A stretch of 64,000 nt of DNA from Evansella halocellulosilytica (GTDB lineage: Bacteria > Bacillota > Bacilli > Bacillales > Salisediminibacteriaceae): NCBI RefSeq assembly GCF_002335745.1, contig NZ_NIST01000001.1, forward strand, positions 2,142,039-2,206,038. Direction: 5' to 3'. The position numbers and the translations under genes were made by a program. Positions 34,379 to 44,105 of this stretch are shown here, piece by piece. The stretch's first letter is position 1, and every line of letters begins with the position of its first letter. The notes beneath the pieces were generated by a model. The model worked only from the letters and a program-made list of their open reading frames with translations, did no database searches and was not told the DNA's origin.

Positions 34379-35195
34379 GTTGAAACAAGTTTTCATGTAC
34401 CTCACCCTAACAATTGTCTCAATCATATCGCTTTTTCCGTTTTTTTGGATGGTGATCAGTGCTACGAACAGATCAGTCGATGTAACGCAAGGACGATTAC
34501 TGCCAGGTACACACTTAATGGAGAACTTTCAAAACTTACTTGAAAATGTTGAACTCGTTCCTGCGCTCATGAATTCAGCTAAAATCTCGATATCAACAAC
34601 GGTTCTATCTCTGTTTATTGCTTCATTAGCAGGATATGGTTTTGAAATCTATCGAAGTCGAGCAAAAGATATCGTGTTTAATATTTTACTATTATCGATG
34701 ATGATTCCATTTGCGGCATTAATGGTTCCGTTATTCCGGATGTTTGCGAATATTTCACAAGTCATCCCCGCGATTGGAATTGATACGATTCCAGCAGTTA
34801 TTTTGCCGACATTAACAACAGCTTTTCTCATTTTTTTCTTTAGACAAAGTACGAAGATGTTTCCTAAGGAATTGATTGAAGCTGGCAGGATTGACGGATT
34901 AACCGAGATTGGTGTGTTCTTTCGTATCTACGTTCCGACGATGAAAACGACGTACGCTGCAGCCGCAATTATTACGTTTATGCTTAGCTGGAACAACTAT
35001 TTGTGGCCTCTGGTTGTCCTCCAGTCACCTGAAAATCAGACGATTCCGTTACTTATTTCAAATTTAGGCTCTAGTTATTCACCTGATTTTGGTGTCATTA
35101 TGACAGCGATTGTCATTGCGACACTGCCAACTGCGTTAATCTTTTTCCTCATGCAAAAGCACTTTGTTGCTGGAATGATGGGATCTATTAAATAA
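34371..35195 (+). CDS. Sugar ABC transporter permease, MalG/YtcP type
   Basis: A 274-residue membrane subunit with six expected helices and the EAA motif IEAGRIDGLTEIGVFFRIYVPTM. ATG 34371 overlaps the end of the preceding gene (ATGGCTAA), indicating translational coupling; the GTG at 34362 lies within the ribosome-binding region. It is followed 30 bases later by the beta-galactosidase gene. Confidence 0.92.
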   Translation: MAKLKQVFMYLTLTIVSIISLFPFFWMVISATNRSVDVTQGRLLPGTHLMENFQNLLENVELVPALMNSAKISISTTVLSLFIASLAGYGFEIYRSRAKDIVFNILLLSMMIPFAALMVPLFRMFANISQVIPAIGIDTIPAVILPTLTTAFLIFFFRQSTKMFPKELIEAGRIDGLTEIGVFFRIYVPTMKTTYAAAAIITFMLSWNNYLWPLVVLQSPENQTIPLLISNLGSSYSPDFGVIMTAIVIATLPTALIFFLMQKHFVAGMMGSIK

Positions 35196-35225
35196 ATAGA
35201 AATTTGTTTTGAAAGGAAGCGGGAA

Positions 35226-38200
35226 ATGATGACTATTCCAAAACAAAGCTGGTTGTCTGATCCAAATGTGTTTGCAGTGAATCGTCTTCCAGCTCATTCA
35301 GATCACGTCTATTATGAATCAGTACAAGAAGCTGAAGAGAAGCGTGTTATGCCAATGAGGCACGATTTAAACGGAAAGTGGAAGTTTCATTATGCTGTGA
35401 ATCCGCAGTATCGTCCTAAAGAGTTTTATAAGCTTGATGAAACGTGTGCAAATTGGCAGGACATATCTGTCCCTAGCCATATTCAATTACAAGGTTTTGG
35501 AACACCTCAATATGTGAATACGATGTATCCATGGGACGGTCATCATCACCTTCGTCCTCCAGAAGTTCCAATGGATGACAATCCTGTAGGAAGCTATGTA
35601 AAGTATTTTCACTTGCCCAAACAGATGAAAGGCAACCGAGTGTACATTTCATTTCAAGGAGTCGAGTCGGCTTTTTACATTTGGCTGAATGGACATTTTA
35701 TCGGTTATAGTGAGGACAGCTTTACACCTGCAGAATTTGACTTGTCGGATCATGTAATAGATGGTGAAAATAAGGTAGCTGTTGAAGTTTATCAAAGAAG
35801 CACAGGCAGCTGGTTAGAGGATCAAGATTTTTGGAGGTTTTCTGGGATATTCCGAGATGTCTACCTTTATACAATACCAGAGATTCATCTATTTGATGTA
35901 AATGTTCGTGCTGAGCTGGATGCGACATACCAAAAAGGAACCGTTACAGGACAGTTTACGTCTGTGGAAGATATTCCAAGCGGGTCTGAGCTTGTTGGAA
36001 AACTATATGATGAAGAGGGACGCCTTGTTGTTACTAGAAAAGGGACGGTAAGTGATGGTAAGTGGAAGTTGACATTACTAGTAGATGCTCCGCAATTATG
36101 GAGTGCAGAAAGACCTTATTTATATGAACTGTTCATCCATATTTTTAATGAGTCTGGAAAGTTAGTTGAAGTCATTCCACAAAAGATAGGGTTTCGCAAA
36201 TTTGAGCTCATCGATAAAGTAATGTGTCTCAATGGAAAACGGATCGTATTTAAAGGGGTAAACCGTCATGAATTTAATTGCCGAAAAGGGCGGGCTATAA
36301 CAAAAGAAGATATGCTTTCAGATATCAAAACGTTAAAACGTCATAACATAAATGCGGTTCGCACGTCTCATTATCCGAATCAAAGTTATTGGTATGAGCT
36401 TTGTGATGAATATGGGATCTACGTCATGGATGAGATGAACCTAGAAACACATGGATCTTGGCAAAAAATGGGTGAAGTTGAACCTTCTTGGAACATACCG
36501 GGAAATAAGCCAGAATGGCAAAATATTGTCATTGATCGTGCGAAGTCGATGTATGAGCGAGATAAAAATCATCCTTCAATTTTAATCTGGTCCTGTGGGA
36601 ACGAATCGTATGCGGGTGAAGTCATTCTCAATGTGAGTAAATATTTTAAAGAGGTTGACCGAAGTCGTCTTGTCCATTATGAAGGAGTATTTCATGCTCG
36701 TGATTATGATGAGACGAGTGATATGGAAAGTCGAATGTATGCGAAGCCTGATGATATCGTACAATATTTAGAAAGCAATCCGACTAAACCGTATATAAGT
36801 TGTGAGTACATGCATGCGATGGGAAATTCAGTAGGTGGAATGGATAAGTATACAGACTTAGAGGCGAAATACTCAATGTATCAAGGTGGATTTATTTGGG
36901 ATTTCATCGATCAAGCGATATTGAAAAAAGATCGTTATGGCGAAGAGTATTTTGCTTACGGTGGGGATTACGGAGATCGTCCGACTGATTACTCCTTTTG
37001 TACGAATGGGATCGTTTATGCGAATCGAGAGTTATCACCTAAAATGCAGGAAGTGAAGTCGGTATACGAAAATGTGAAGTTGGATGTAGATAAAGAAGGT
37101 GTCACAATCAAGAACGACAATCTTTTTATAAGTACGGAGTACTATGAAGTTGAGTATACTTTGTATGCTGAAGGAAAAGAGATCGACCGAAATACGATCA
37201 ATGAGGTCTTGATCCAACCTGGAGGTCATAAGAGGCTTCAGTTTGATTTTTCAAAAATCAATACGAGTGGGCCGAGCGAGTACTGCATTGATGTCGCTGT
37301 CAAATTAAAGGAAAGTACTTTGTGGGCAGAAGCGGGTTTTGAAGTCGCCTTCGGTCAGCATGTTTTCCAGAACGGGGAACGTACGCAGAAACAGTCGGAA
37401 GTGTTCACTGAGCAAAAGAGAGAAATGAAAGTTGTATACGGTGATGTGAACATTGGTGTTCACGGAAAGGGTTTCTCAGTTTTGTTTTCAAAGCAAGTTG
37501 GCAGCCTTATCTCACTTCATTATGCAGGGAACGAAATGATTTCTGACCCTCCAGTACCGATGTTTTGGAGAGCGACAACTGAAAATGATAAAGGATATGC
37601 ACAAGACTATCATTCTGGCGTTTGGTATGCAGCAAGCATTGCTCGAAAATGCGTTGCTGTAGATGTTGAAGAAAAAACGGATTGTATAAGTGTGATCTTT
37701 ACTTATCGCTTCTCCATTCATGAAGAAGTAAAGGTACAGACTAAGTATGATGTTTTCCCGAATGGGAGTCTACGTATTAAAATGGATTATGCTGGAGCTG
37801 AAGGGCTTCCACAAATGCCTGCGTTTGCGCTGTCGTTTAAGGTTCCTGCAGATTATGACCAGCTGCAATGGTATGCGCTTGGACCTGATGAGAATTATCG
37901 TGATCGGTGTCACGGAGCGCGTCTTGGAATATTTGAAAACACGGCAGCAGTGAATGTATCGAAGTACGTCGTACCGCAGGAGACGGGAAATCGAACCGGA
38001 CTACGCTGGGTAAATGTAAGGAATCATGAAGGGGAAGGGATAAAAGTGTCTTCATTGGAGGAACAGCTTGACTGTACAGTGACGCCTTATACAGCGTTCG
38101 AACTAGAAAGTGCCAAACATCATTTTGAGCTGCCAAACGTTCATTACACGGTCATTACGGTTGGAAAACAAATGGGAGTTGGCGGTGATGATAGTTGGGG

Positions 38201-38276
38201 AGCACCTGTCCATGAAGAATATTTATTAAATGGAAGTGGTGGTTTACAATTCGAATTTATGATAGAGCGTATATAA
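35226..38276 (+). CDS. lacZ: GH2 beta-galactosidase
   Basis: A 1016-residue cytoplasmic enzyme with the full LacZ architecture: jelly-roll domain (PVGSYVKYFHLP, SFQGVESAFYIWLNG), Ig-like domain, TIM barrel (about 330-625) and a C-terminal galactosidase domain (FWRATTENDKG, WYALGPDENYRDR). The acid/base is Glu460 in WSCGNES and the nucleophile Glu527 in SCEYMHAMGNS, matching E. coli Glu461/Glu537. No signal peptide. GAAAGGAAGCGGG precedes ATG 35226/35229. As last gene of the importer operon it probably degrades imported beta-galactosides from galactan. Confidence 0.93.
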   Translation: MMTIPKQSWLSDPNVFAVNRLPAHSDHVYYESVQEAEEKRVMPMRHDLNGKWKFHYAVNPQYRPKEFYKLDETCANWQDISVPSHIQLQGFGTPQYVNTMYPWDGHHHLRPPEVPMDDNPVGSYVKYFHLPKQMKGNRVYISFQGVESAFYIWLNGHFIGYSEDSFTPAEFDLSDHVIDGENKVAVEVYQRSTGSWLEDQDFWRFSGIFRDVYLYTIPEIHLFDVNVRAELDATYQKGTVTGQFTSVEDIPSGSELVGKLYDEEGRLVVTRKGTVSDGKWKLTLLVDAPQLWSAERPYLYELFIHIFNESGKLVEVIPQKIGFRKFELIDKVMCLNGKRIVFKGVNRHEFNCRKGRAITKEDMLSDIKTLKRHNINAVRTSHYPNQSYWYELCDEYGIYVMDEMNLETHGSWQKMGEVEPSWNIPGNKPEWQNIVIDRAKSMYERDKNHPSILIWSCGNESYAGEVILNVSKYFKEVDRSRLVHYEGVFHARDYDETSDMESRMYAKPDDIVQYLESNPTKPYISCEYMHAMGNSVGGMDKYTDLEAKYSMYQGGFIWDFIDQAILKKDRYGEEYFAYGGDYGDRPTDYSFCTNGIVYANRELSPKMQEVKSVYENVKLDVDKEGVTIKNDNLFISTEYYEVEYTLYAEGKEIDRNTINEVLIQPGGHKRLQFDFSKINTSGPSEYCIDVAVKLKESTLWAEAGFEVAFGQHVFQNGERTQKQSEVFTEQKREMKVVYGDVNIGVHGKGFSVLFSKQVGSLISLHYAGNEMISDPPVPMFWRATTENDKGYAQDYHSGVWYAASIARKCVAVDVEEKTDCISVIFTYRFSIHEEVKVQTKYDVFPNGSLRIKMDYAGAEGLPQMPAFALSFKVPADYDQLQWYALGPDENYRDRCHGARLGIFENTAAVNVSKYVVPQETGNRTGLRWVNVRNHEGEGIKVSSLEEQLDCTVTPYTAFELESAKHHFELPNVHYTVITVGKQMGVGGDDSWGAPVHEEYLLNGSGGLQFEFMIERI

Positions 38277-38366
38277 CAACGTAACAGCGGACGTGATGAC
38301 GGTTATAAAGGTTATAGATCATTCATAGTCTAGAAAAGAGGATGTTGATTATATTATTTCGACATT

Positions 38367-38395
38367 ATTCGGGAAGTGCCTGGCACTTGCCGAAT
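38367..38395. repeat. Dispersed palindrome, TTCGG-arm variant
   Basis: ATTCGGGAAGTGCC, T, then GGCACTTGCCGAAT form a 29-bp near-perfect dyad with one mismatched pair. It follows lacZ and may terminate the operon. Confidence 0.85.
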
Positions 38396-38524
38396 GATAC
38401 AAATAATGATAGATTTATCTTTAATGAAAACAGAATAGTGTATGTTCAAAAGGAGAACAAAAAGGCGCAGAGAATCGAAAGCTATTTTTTCCCGGAATTT
38501 TTGAACATCCTCTAAATAGAAACA

Positions 38525-38612
38525 CTCTAGGGGTGCTTGTAAAAGCTGAGAGAGACGATATGTCTTAACCCTTTTAACCTGATCTAGGTCGTACTAGCGT
38601 AGGGAAGAAGTG
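38525..38612 (+). ncRNA. TPP riboswitch (THI box)
   Basis: Hallmark segments are present in order: CTAGGGGTGC, GCTGAGAG, the P3 stem GACGATATGTC, CCCTTTTAACCTGAT, CTAGGTCGTACTAGCGTAGGGAAG. It is followed by a terminator at 38678-38713, so thiamine pyrophosphate should switch off the downstream pyrimidine-salvage genes by premature termination. Confidence 0.95.
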
Positions 38613-38677
38613 TAACATGTGAAAAGGCTGACGTATATTTATTTACAAAAATGCGTGTCATTTTTTCGGTGTTATTT

Positions 38678-38713
38678 AACCACTTCTACCTAGTAGGAGT
38701 GGTTTTATTGTTT
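38678..38713 (+). terminator. TPP riboswitch terminator
   Basis: AACCACT, a wobble pair and CTAC pair with GTAG and AGTGGTT around CTA, followed by TTATTGTTTT. Confidence 0.8.
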
Positions 38714-38747
38714 TCTATACATTTACGGAAGAGAGGGGGAATTGGTT

Positions 38748-40022
38748 ATGGAAGAAAAGTTAACAGCTGCATTACGACAAGTAGATGAACGAAAAGATGA
38801 GCTAATCGAGTTGTTGAAAACACTCATTTCATTTGAGACTCCGGCTCCGCCTGCTCGAAATACGAAGGAAGCACAGCGATATGTAGCTCAATTGTTAGAA
38901 AAACGAGGATTTTCGATTGATATGTGGGATGTTTATCCAAATGACCCAAACGTCGTAGCTCAATTAAAAGGTCACTCGTCAGAACAGTTTCACAGTTTAA
39001 TCATCAATGGCCATATTGATGTAGCTGAAGTGAATGAAGGTGAACAGTGGGAGAAAGACCCTTTTACACCAGTCGTTCGAGATGGATATGTGATTGGCCG
39101 CGGGGCAGCGGATATGAAAGGCGGTATCGCTGGAGCGTTGTTTGCGATTCAGCTGCTTAGAGAGTATGACATTGAGCTTCCGGGAGACCTCACGCTTCAA
39201 TCCGTTATCGGTGAAGAAGTCGGTGAAGCAGGAACACTGCAATGCTGTGAGCGAGGATATAATGCGGATTTTGCGGTCGTCGTCGACACTAGTGATTTAC
39301 ATATACAAGGACAAGGTGGTGTCATAACAGGCTGGATTACGATTAAAAGTGACGTAACGTTTCACGATGCACAAAGAAGCAAGATGATCCACGCAGGTGG
39401 GCAGATCTTTGGGGCAAGTGCAATCGAAAAAATGACGAAGGTGATTGGAGGGTTACAGGAGCTTGAACGTCATTGGGCGGTAACGAAAAGCTATCCAGGA
39501 TTCCCACCAGGGACGAATACGATTAATCCGGCTGTTATTGAAGGCGGACGTCATGCCGCGTTTATCGCAGATGAGTGTAAGCTTTGGATTACCGTTCATT
39601 ATTATCCAAATGAATCGTATGAGCAAGTTGCCACAGAAATTGAAGAGCACATTTTACAAGTTGCGAAAGCTGATCCTTGGTTGAAGGAGCACCCGCCAAC
39701 GTTCATGTGGGGCGGAAAGTCGATGATTGAAGATCGCGGCGAAATTTTCCCATCACTTGAAGTTGATCAAAATTATGAAGCGGTGCAATTGCTCGCTTCG
39801 GCACACGAAACTGTTGCGGGAAAAAGAGCTGTTATTGATGTCTCCCCTACTGTCACAGACGGCGGCTGGTTAGCTGATGCAGGGATACCGACGGTCATAT
39901 ACGGTCCTGGCGATTTAAATAATGCCCATGCTGTCAATGAACAAGTAGCGATTGATCAATTAGTTGAGTATACGAAAGTATTGTTAACGTTTATCTATGA
40001 TTGGTGTCATCAGAAAAAATGA
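38748..40022 (+). CDS. ylmB: N-formyl-aminopyrimidine deformylase (YlmB-like, M20 family)
   Basis: A 424-residue M20/ArgE-DapE type metallo-amidohydrolase. Metal ligands fit INGHIDVAEVN, GRGAADMKGG and VIGEEVGEAGT (catalytic Glu pair). In the thiamine salvage pathway YlmB removes the formyl group from N-formyl-4-amino-5-aminomethyl-2-methylpyrimidine, a breakdown product of thiamine. ATG 38748 follows GAGAGGGGG; TTG 38742 is too close to it. The TPP riboswitch and tenA/thiXYZ neighbours make this role more likely than acetylornithine deacetylase. Confidence 0.9.
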   Translation: MEEKLTAALRQVDERKDELIELLKTLISFETPAPPARNTKEAQRYVAQLLEKRGFSIDMWDVYPNDPNVVAQLKGHSSEQFHSLIINGHIDVAEVNEGEQWEKDPFTPVVRDGYVIGRGAADMKGGIAGALFAIQLLREYDIELPGDLTLQSVIGEEVGEAGTLQCCERGYNADFAVVVDTSDLHIQGQGGVITGWITIKSDVTFHDAQRSKMIHAGGQIFGASAIEKMTKVIGGLQELERHWAVTKSYPGFPPGTNTINPAVIEGGRHAAFIADECKLWITVHYYPNESYEQVATEIEEHILQVAKADPWLKEHPPTFMWGGKSMIEDRGEIFPSLEVDQNYEAVQLLASAHETVAGKRAVIDVSPTVTDGGWLADAGIPTVIYGPGDLNNAHAVNEQVAIDQLVEYTKVLLTFIYDWCHQKK

Positions 40023-40037
40023 AGGAGTGAAGCTTAA

Positions 40038-40712
40038 ATGAAATTTAGTGAGCGTTTATATGAAAATTTGCAGCCAATTTGGCGGAAAAACCATGCACAT
40101 CCGTTCGTTCAAGGTATTGGAGACGGAACACTTGATAAAGAGAAGTTTCGTTTTTTTATGATTCAAGATTATCTTTATTTAATTGATTATGCGAAATTAT
40201 TTGCATTAGGGTCGATGAAAGCGAATGATGTTGAAACGATGGGTAAATTTGCGAGACTACTAGATTCAACATTGAATGAGGAAATGTCGCTTCATCGTGA
40301 GTATGCGAAAAAGTTTAATATAAGTCTAGAAGAGCTTGAATCAGCGAAGCCTGCGCCAACGACGCTTGCTTACACACACTATATGCTCCATGTTGGTCAA
40401 AATGGCGGTTTAGCGGAGCTTGTTGCTGCACTGCTTCCTTGCATGTGGAGCTATTGGGAAATTGGCAAAGAGCTGAACGAAAAGCCTGGAGCGAGTGAAC
40501 ATGAATTTTACGGAGAGTGGATTCAAATGTACAGTTCAAAAGAGTTTGGTGAACTAGCGATGTGGTGTATTGAGCTTCTTGATGAATTAACACAAGATAA
40601 GCCGGAAGCAGAGCTCGCTAAACTCGAGGAGATTTTCTTAAACACGACGAGATTTGAATATATGTTCTGGGATATGTCCTACAATCAGGAGATGTGGCCG
40701 ACTGATGGATGA
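40038..40712 (+). CDS. tenA: Aminopyrimidine aminohydrolase / thiaminase II
   Basis: A 224-residue TenA protein, all-helical. The catalytic Cys135 lies in LLPCMWSYWEIG, the same number as in B. subtilis TenA. Asp (FFMIQDYLYL) and Glu (FEYMFWDMSYNQE) residues complete the site. It converts aminomethyl-pyrimidine to hydroxymethyl-pyrimidine (HMP) for thiamine synthesis, the step after YlmB. AAGGAGTG lies 15 bases after ylmB. Its end overlaps thiZ by 8 bases. Confidence 0.94.
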   Translation: MKFSERLYENLQPIWRKNHAHPFVQGIGDGTLDKEKFRFFMIQDYLYLIDYAKLFALGSMKANDVETMGKFARLLDSTLNEEMSLHREYAKKFNISLEELESAKPAPTTLAYTHYMLHVGQNGGLAELVAALLPCMWSYWEIGKELNEKPGASEHEFYGEWIQMYSSKEFGELAMWCIELLDELTQDKPEAELAKLEEIFLNTTRFEYMFWDMSYNQEMWPTDG

Positions 40713-41481
40713 GCTCGCGTTACAATTCGATGCCGTCAGCTTTCATTATCGGGGACAAAAAGGTGAGACAACAGAGGCGATTATTGATTCACTAACGTTC
40801 AATGTCCAAAGTGGGGAATTTGTCAGTATCGTTGGCCCAAGCGGGTCAGGAAAAAGTACGTTGTTTAAACTGATCACTGGCTTGGAACAGCCATCTGCAG
40901 GGGACATTTCTCTCAATGGTGAGGTGTTAACAGACCGTCTCGGACATGTTGGTTATATGCCACAGCAAGATTTGCTCATGCCTTGGCGAACGATTATAGA
41001 TAATGCAGCTTTAGCTTTGGAGTTAAAAGGAATGAATAAGCGAGCGGCTCATGATAAGGTCATTAAGCTGTTAGGTGAATTTGGCTTGTCAGGGACCGAA
41101 AACAAATATCCTGACGATTTATCAGGTGGAATGAAACAAAGGGTTTCGTTTCTCAGGACGGTTTTAAGTGGTTCGAACCTGTTGTTGTTAGATGAACCTT
41201 TTAGTGCATTAGATGCGATTACTCGAATATCGATGCAGGAATGGCTCATTGAGCAATGGCAAAAGTGGAGAAAAACTGTTTTATTCATTACTCATGATGT
41301 TGATGAAGCGTTATTTTTATCAGATCGGGTGTTCATTCTTAAAGAAAATCCGGTGCAACAGCTGCAAGAGGTTACTGTTCCGACAAAGCGACCTAGGTCC
41401 CTTCAAGATATGAGAGCGCCAGTTGTCGTTGAATTAAAACATTCATTGTTAGATCAATTGAGGCCGAGGTTGAAAGTATGA
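40705..41481 (+). CDS. thiZ: Thiamine-precursor ABC transporter ATPase ThiZ
   Basis: A 258-residue ATPase of the SsuB/TauB-type cluster: Walker [11 protein letters not shown]-loop MPQQDLLMPWRT, signature LSGGMKQR, Walker B LLLLDEPFSALD, H-loop ITHDVDEA. ATG 40705 overlaps the tenA end with GGAGATG upstream; the longer frame from 40654 reads through tenA. Together with ThiX and ThiY it imports formylaminopyrimidine (HMP precursor). Confidence 0.92.
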   Translation: MDELALQFDAVSFHYRGQKGETTEAIIDSLTFNVQSGEFVSIVGPSGSGKSTLFKLITGLEQPSAGDISLNGEVLTDRLGHVGYMPQQDLLMPWRTIIDNAALALELKGMNKRAAHDKVIKLLGEFGLSGTENKYPDDLSGGMKQRVSFLRTVLSGSNLLLLDEPFSALDAITRISMQEWLIEQWQKWRKTVLFITHDVDEALFLSDRVFILKENPVQQLQEVTVPTKRPRSLQDMRAPVVVELKHSLLDQLRPRLKV

Positions 41482-42230
41482 GGATCGTGAAGGAATATAG
41501 TATTTCATTTATGCTCGTTTTCTTCATTTTTTTCATTTGGGAGCTAGGCGCAAGGGTACTAGATATGGCTTATATATTACCAGCACCTACTCAAATCGTG
41601 ATGAAGCTTTGGGAATTAAGAGAGCCTTTATTTTTCATGCATTTGCCAGCAACGGTCACCATTATTTTAGTCGGACTTTCGTTATCGATTGTTTTTGGTG
41701 TCGGCTTAGCTATATGGATGAACGTTAGTAAAGCAGCTGAGAAAGCGTTCTATCCAATTATTATTTCATCACAAACGATTCCGGTTATTGCTTTAGCACC
41801 AATTTTCGTTTTATGGTTCGGCTATTCACTTTGGAGTAAAGTGATCGTGACCGTTCTCATAACATTTTTTCCGATTACCGTAAATACTTTTGACGGGCTT
41901 CGCTCCAGCAGTAAGGAGTTAAAAGATCTGCTTTTAACGATGGGAGCAAACAAAAAGGATATATTCTTAAAACTATATATTCCGTCGGCACTGCCACATT
42001 TTTATTCAGGGTTAAAAGTTGCTGTCACTCTTAGTGTGATTGGTGCGGCAATTGGGGAATGGTTAGGTGCTCAAGCAGGACTAGGATATTTTAGCCGAAG
42101 GATGATGACTCAATTTGACGGTGCAGGCGTATTTGCACCAATTGTTTTACTATCTGCCATTGGGATTGGCTTATTTTTATTTGTCGTACTACTAGAAAAA
42201 ATCACATTAAAATGGAGGAAAACAGGGTGA
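41478..42230 (+). CDS. thiX: Thiamine-precursor ABC transporter permease ThiX
   Basis: A 250-residue membrane protein of the SsuC/TauC type with about six helices and an EAA-like loop (DLLLTMGANKKDIFLKLYIPSALPHF). Its ATG overlaps the thiZ stop as ATGA, and its own end overlaps the thiY GTG, showing tight coupling. Confidence 0.92.
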   Translation: MRIVKEYSISFMLVFFIFFIWELGARVLDMAYILPAPTQIVMKLWELREPLFFMHLPATVTIILVGLSLSIVFGVGLAIWMNVSKAAEKAFYPIIISSQTIPVIALAPIFVLWFGYSLWSKVIVTVLITFFPITVNTFDGLRSSSKELKDLLLTMGANKKDIFLKLYIPSALPHFYSGLKVAVTLSVIGAAIGEWLGAQAGLGYFSRRMMTQFDGAGVFAPIVLLSAIGIGLFLFVVLLEKITLKWRKTG

Positions 42231-43237
42231 AGAAATGGTTATTACGTAGTTTTATAGGATTTGTGGTCGTACTTGCCACTGCATGTGGTGATGAGTCTGG
42301 AGAGAGCGAAAGCGCAGTAGAGGGAGGAGAATTAACAGAAGTTGATATTATGCTAGATTGGTATCCGAATGCTGTACATAGTTTTTTATATGTTGCAATT
42401 GAAAATGGCTACTTTGAAGAAGAAGGTGTTGAGGTGAACATTCAGTTTCCTGCCAATCCGACTGATCCGATTAACTTAGCTGCAGCGGGACAAGTGACTC
42501 TCGGGATTTCGTATCAGCCTGATGTTGTTATGGCAAGAGCGAATCAAGATGTACCGGTCAAATCGGTTGGGGCGATTGTTCGTTCCCCGTTAAATCACGT
42601 CGTCTATTTAGAGGATGAATTGATTGAATCACCGAAGGATCTTGCCGATATGCAAGTCGGTTATCCGGGGATTCCGTTAAATGAGTCGCTTTTAAAAACA
42701 ATGGTTCAAAATGACGGTGGGAATGTTGAGGAGCTGCAGATGATCGATGTTGGGTTTGAATTAGGTTCATCGATTGTGAGTGGAAATGTAGATGCTGTCA
42801 TTGGTGCATATATTAACCATGAAGTCCCGGTTTTACGAAACCAAGGTCATGAACCGAGCTATTTTAATCCAGTTGACTATGGTGTGCCTAGTTATTATGA
42901 GTTAGTCGCGGTTACAAATGATCAGACGTGGGAAGAACAGCAAGGTGTCATTGAAGCGTTTTGGCGTGGAGCAACGAAAGGATATGAGTTTATGAATGAC
43001 AATCCTGAAGAAGCTCTCGACATTTTATTGAGCAATCAAGATGAAGCGAACTTTCCATTAATCGAAGAAGTTGAACAAGAAAGCCTTGATGTTCTGCTGC
43101 CAAAAATGAAGTCAGATGATGGGTTCGGCAGCCAGGAAGAAGCATCATGGCAAGAGACGATCGATTGGATGAAGGAATATGAGTTAATCGAAGAGGAACC
43201 ATCAGTAGACGATATTTTCGTAGATATTGTTAACTAG
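42227..43237 (+). CDS. thiY: Formylaminopyrimidine-binding lipoprotein ThiY
   Basis: A 336-residue NMT1/THI5-like binding protein. The signal peptide ends in lipobox LATACGDE (Cys about 18). The body has VDIMLDWYPNAVHSFLYVAIENGYF and PADPTDP-like ANPTDPINLAAAGQ typical of pyrimidine binders. GTG 42227 follows GGAGG by eight bases; the ATG at 42212 lies before that site. It is the last gene before a strong terminator. Confidence 0.92.
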   Translation: MKKWLLRSFIGFVVVLATACGDESGESESAVEGGELTEVDIMLDWYPNAVHSFLYVAIENGYFEEEGVEVNIQFPANPTDPINLAAAGQVTLGISYQPDVVMARANQDVPVKSVGAIVRSPLNHVVYLEDELIESPKDLADMQVGYPGIPLNESLLKTMVQNDGGNVEELQMIDVGFELGSSIVSGNVDAVIGAYINHEVPVLRNQGHEPSYFNPVDYGVPSYYELVAVTNDQTWEEQQGVIEAFWRGATKGYEFMNDNPEEALDILLSNQDEANFPLIEEVEQESLDVLLPKMKSDDGFGSQEEASWQETIDWMKEYELIEEEPSVDDIFVDIVN

Positions 43238-43240
43238 CTT

Positions 43241-43274
43241 AACAGACAGGGTGATATCCCTGTTTGTTTTTTTT
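43241..43274 (+). terminator. Terminator of the thiamine salvage operon
   Basis: ACAGGG and CCCTGT pair around TGATAT, flanked by AACA/TGTT and followed by TTTTTTTT. Confidence 0.9.
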
Positions 43275-43654
43275 GAAGGGAAAGAATGTTTATAATTACA
43301 ATCCCACAATAGGTGTCTATCCTCAAAGAAGATGAAGAGACAATAGAAAGCGTCAAATTCTCCTTAAAAATGAGGCGAATAGATCAAAGCGACGAAGTTT
43401 ATGAGTAATGGAGCGTATATTGTTAATAAGTGAGCATAAGGAATGCATTTACTAAAATCCGAATCACACACAGGAAAAGTGTTTTTCCAAGGGATGGAGA
43501 AACGAGTCAATGCAGAGGCACTCGGGCTTTTTTAACATCTTCTTATAGGTTAGGTGAAACGCTTATTATGTCAAAAATAGACGGAAATCGGTCATCATTA
43601 GCTTGAAATTACACCCATAAGATAGGTAGTAGTGGCAAAAATTGAGGGGGAGTG
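43275..43654. other. Intergenic region without recognisable gene
   Basis: About 380 bases between thiY and the Pmp3-like gene. I see a weak CGAGT/CACTCG hairpin followed by GGGCTTTTTT (about 43503-43536), which could be a terminator of an unseen small transcript, and no reading frame with a convincing ribosome binding site. Confidence 0.4.
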
Positions 43655-43858
43655 ATGAAGGTGAGATTTTGGGCAATTTTTTGTCCGCCGGTAGCTGTAT
43701 TAATGGCGGGCAAACCGTTTCAAGCCATTATTGCGTTCATTTTATGGTTATGTTTATGGGTTCCTGGAAGCATTTACGCATGGGGCATTGTCAGTGATTA
43801 CAAGGATGATCAACGAATGAAAAAACACGTTCAGTTACAACAAAAATACGGTAAATAG
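43655..43858 (+). CDS. YqaE/Pmp3 (UPF0057)-like small membrane protein
   Basis: A 67-residue peptide with two hydrophobic segments, FWAIFCPPVAVLM and AIIAFILWLCLWVPGSIYAW, matching the LPP..GxPxxAI.. and PG..HA pattern of Pmp3 proteins, plus a charged tail (DYKDDQRMKKH). Family members respond to salt or membrane stress. The start could be GTG 43652, ATG 43655 or GTG 43661; GAGGGGG lies at 43644-43650. It is followed by a terminator at 43901-43931. Confidence 0.75.
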   Translation: MKVRFWAIFCPPVAVLMAGKPFQAIIAFILWLCLWVPGSIYAWGIVSDYKDDQRMKKHVQLQQKYGK

Positions 43859-43900
43859 GGGCTGGGACAAAAACCAGCTCATAAGAGTGGCACTCACCGT

Positions 43901-43931
43901 GACACCTAAGTAAAGGTGTCTTTTCTTTTTT
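43901..43931 (+). terminator. Terminator after the Pmp3-like gene
   Basis: GACACCT and AGGTGTC pair around AAGTAA, followed by TTTTCTTTTTT. Confidence 0.88.
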
Positions 43932-44105
43932 GGATATGTATAAGGGAGGAAAGTGAAAAGAACATTATTATATAGGAGTAAATCTTTGTTTTTTACGTGA
44001 AGATAAGCAGTGAATATGAATGAACGCTTATTTTTTACGAATTTGTATTGCCAAACTCATCCTTTCTCCGTATAAATAAAGTAAACTTTTGTTTTTTGGG
44101 GAGGG

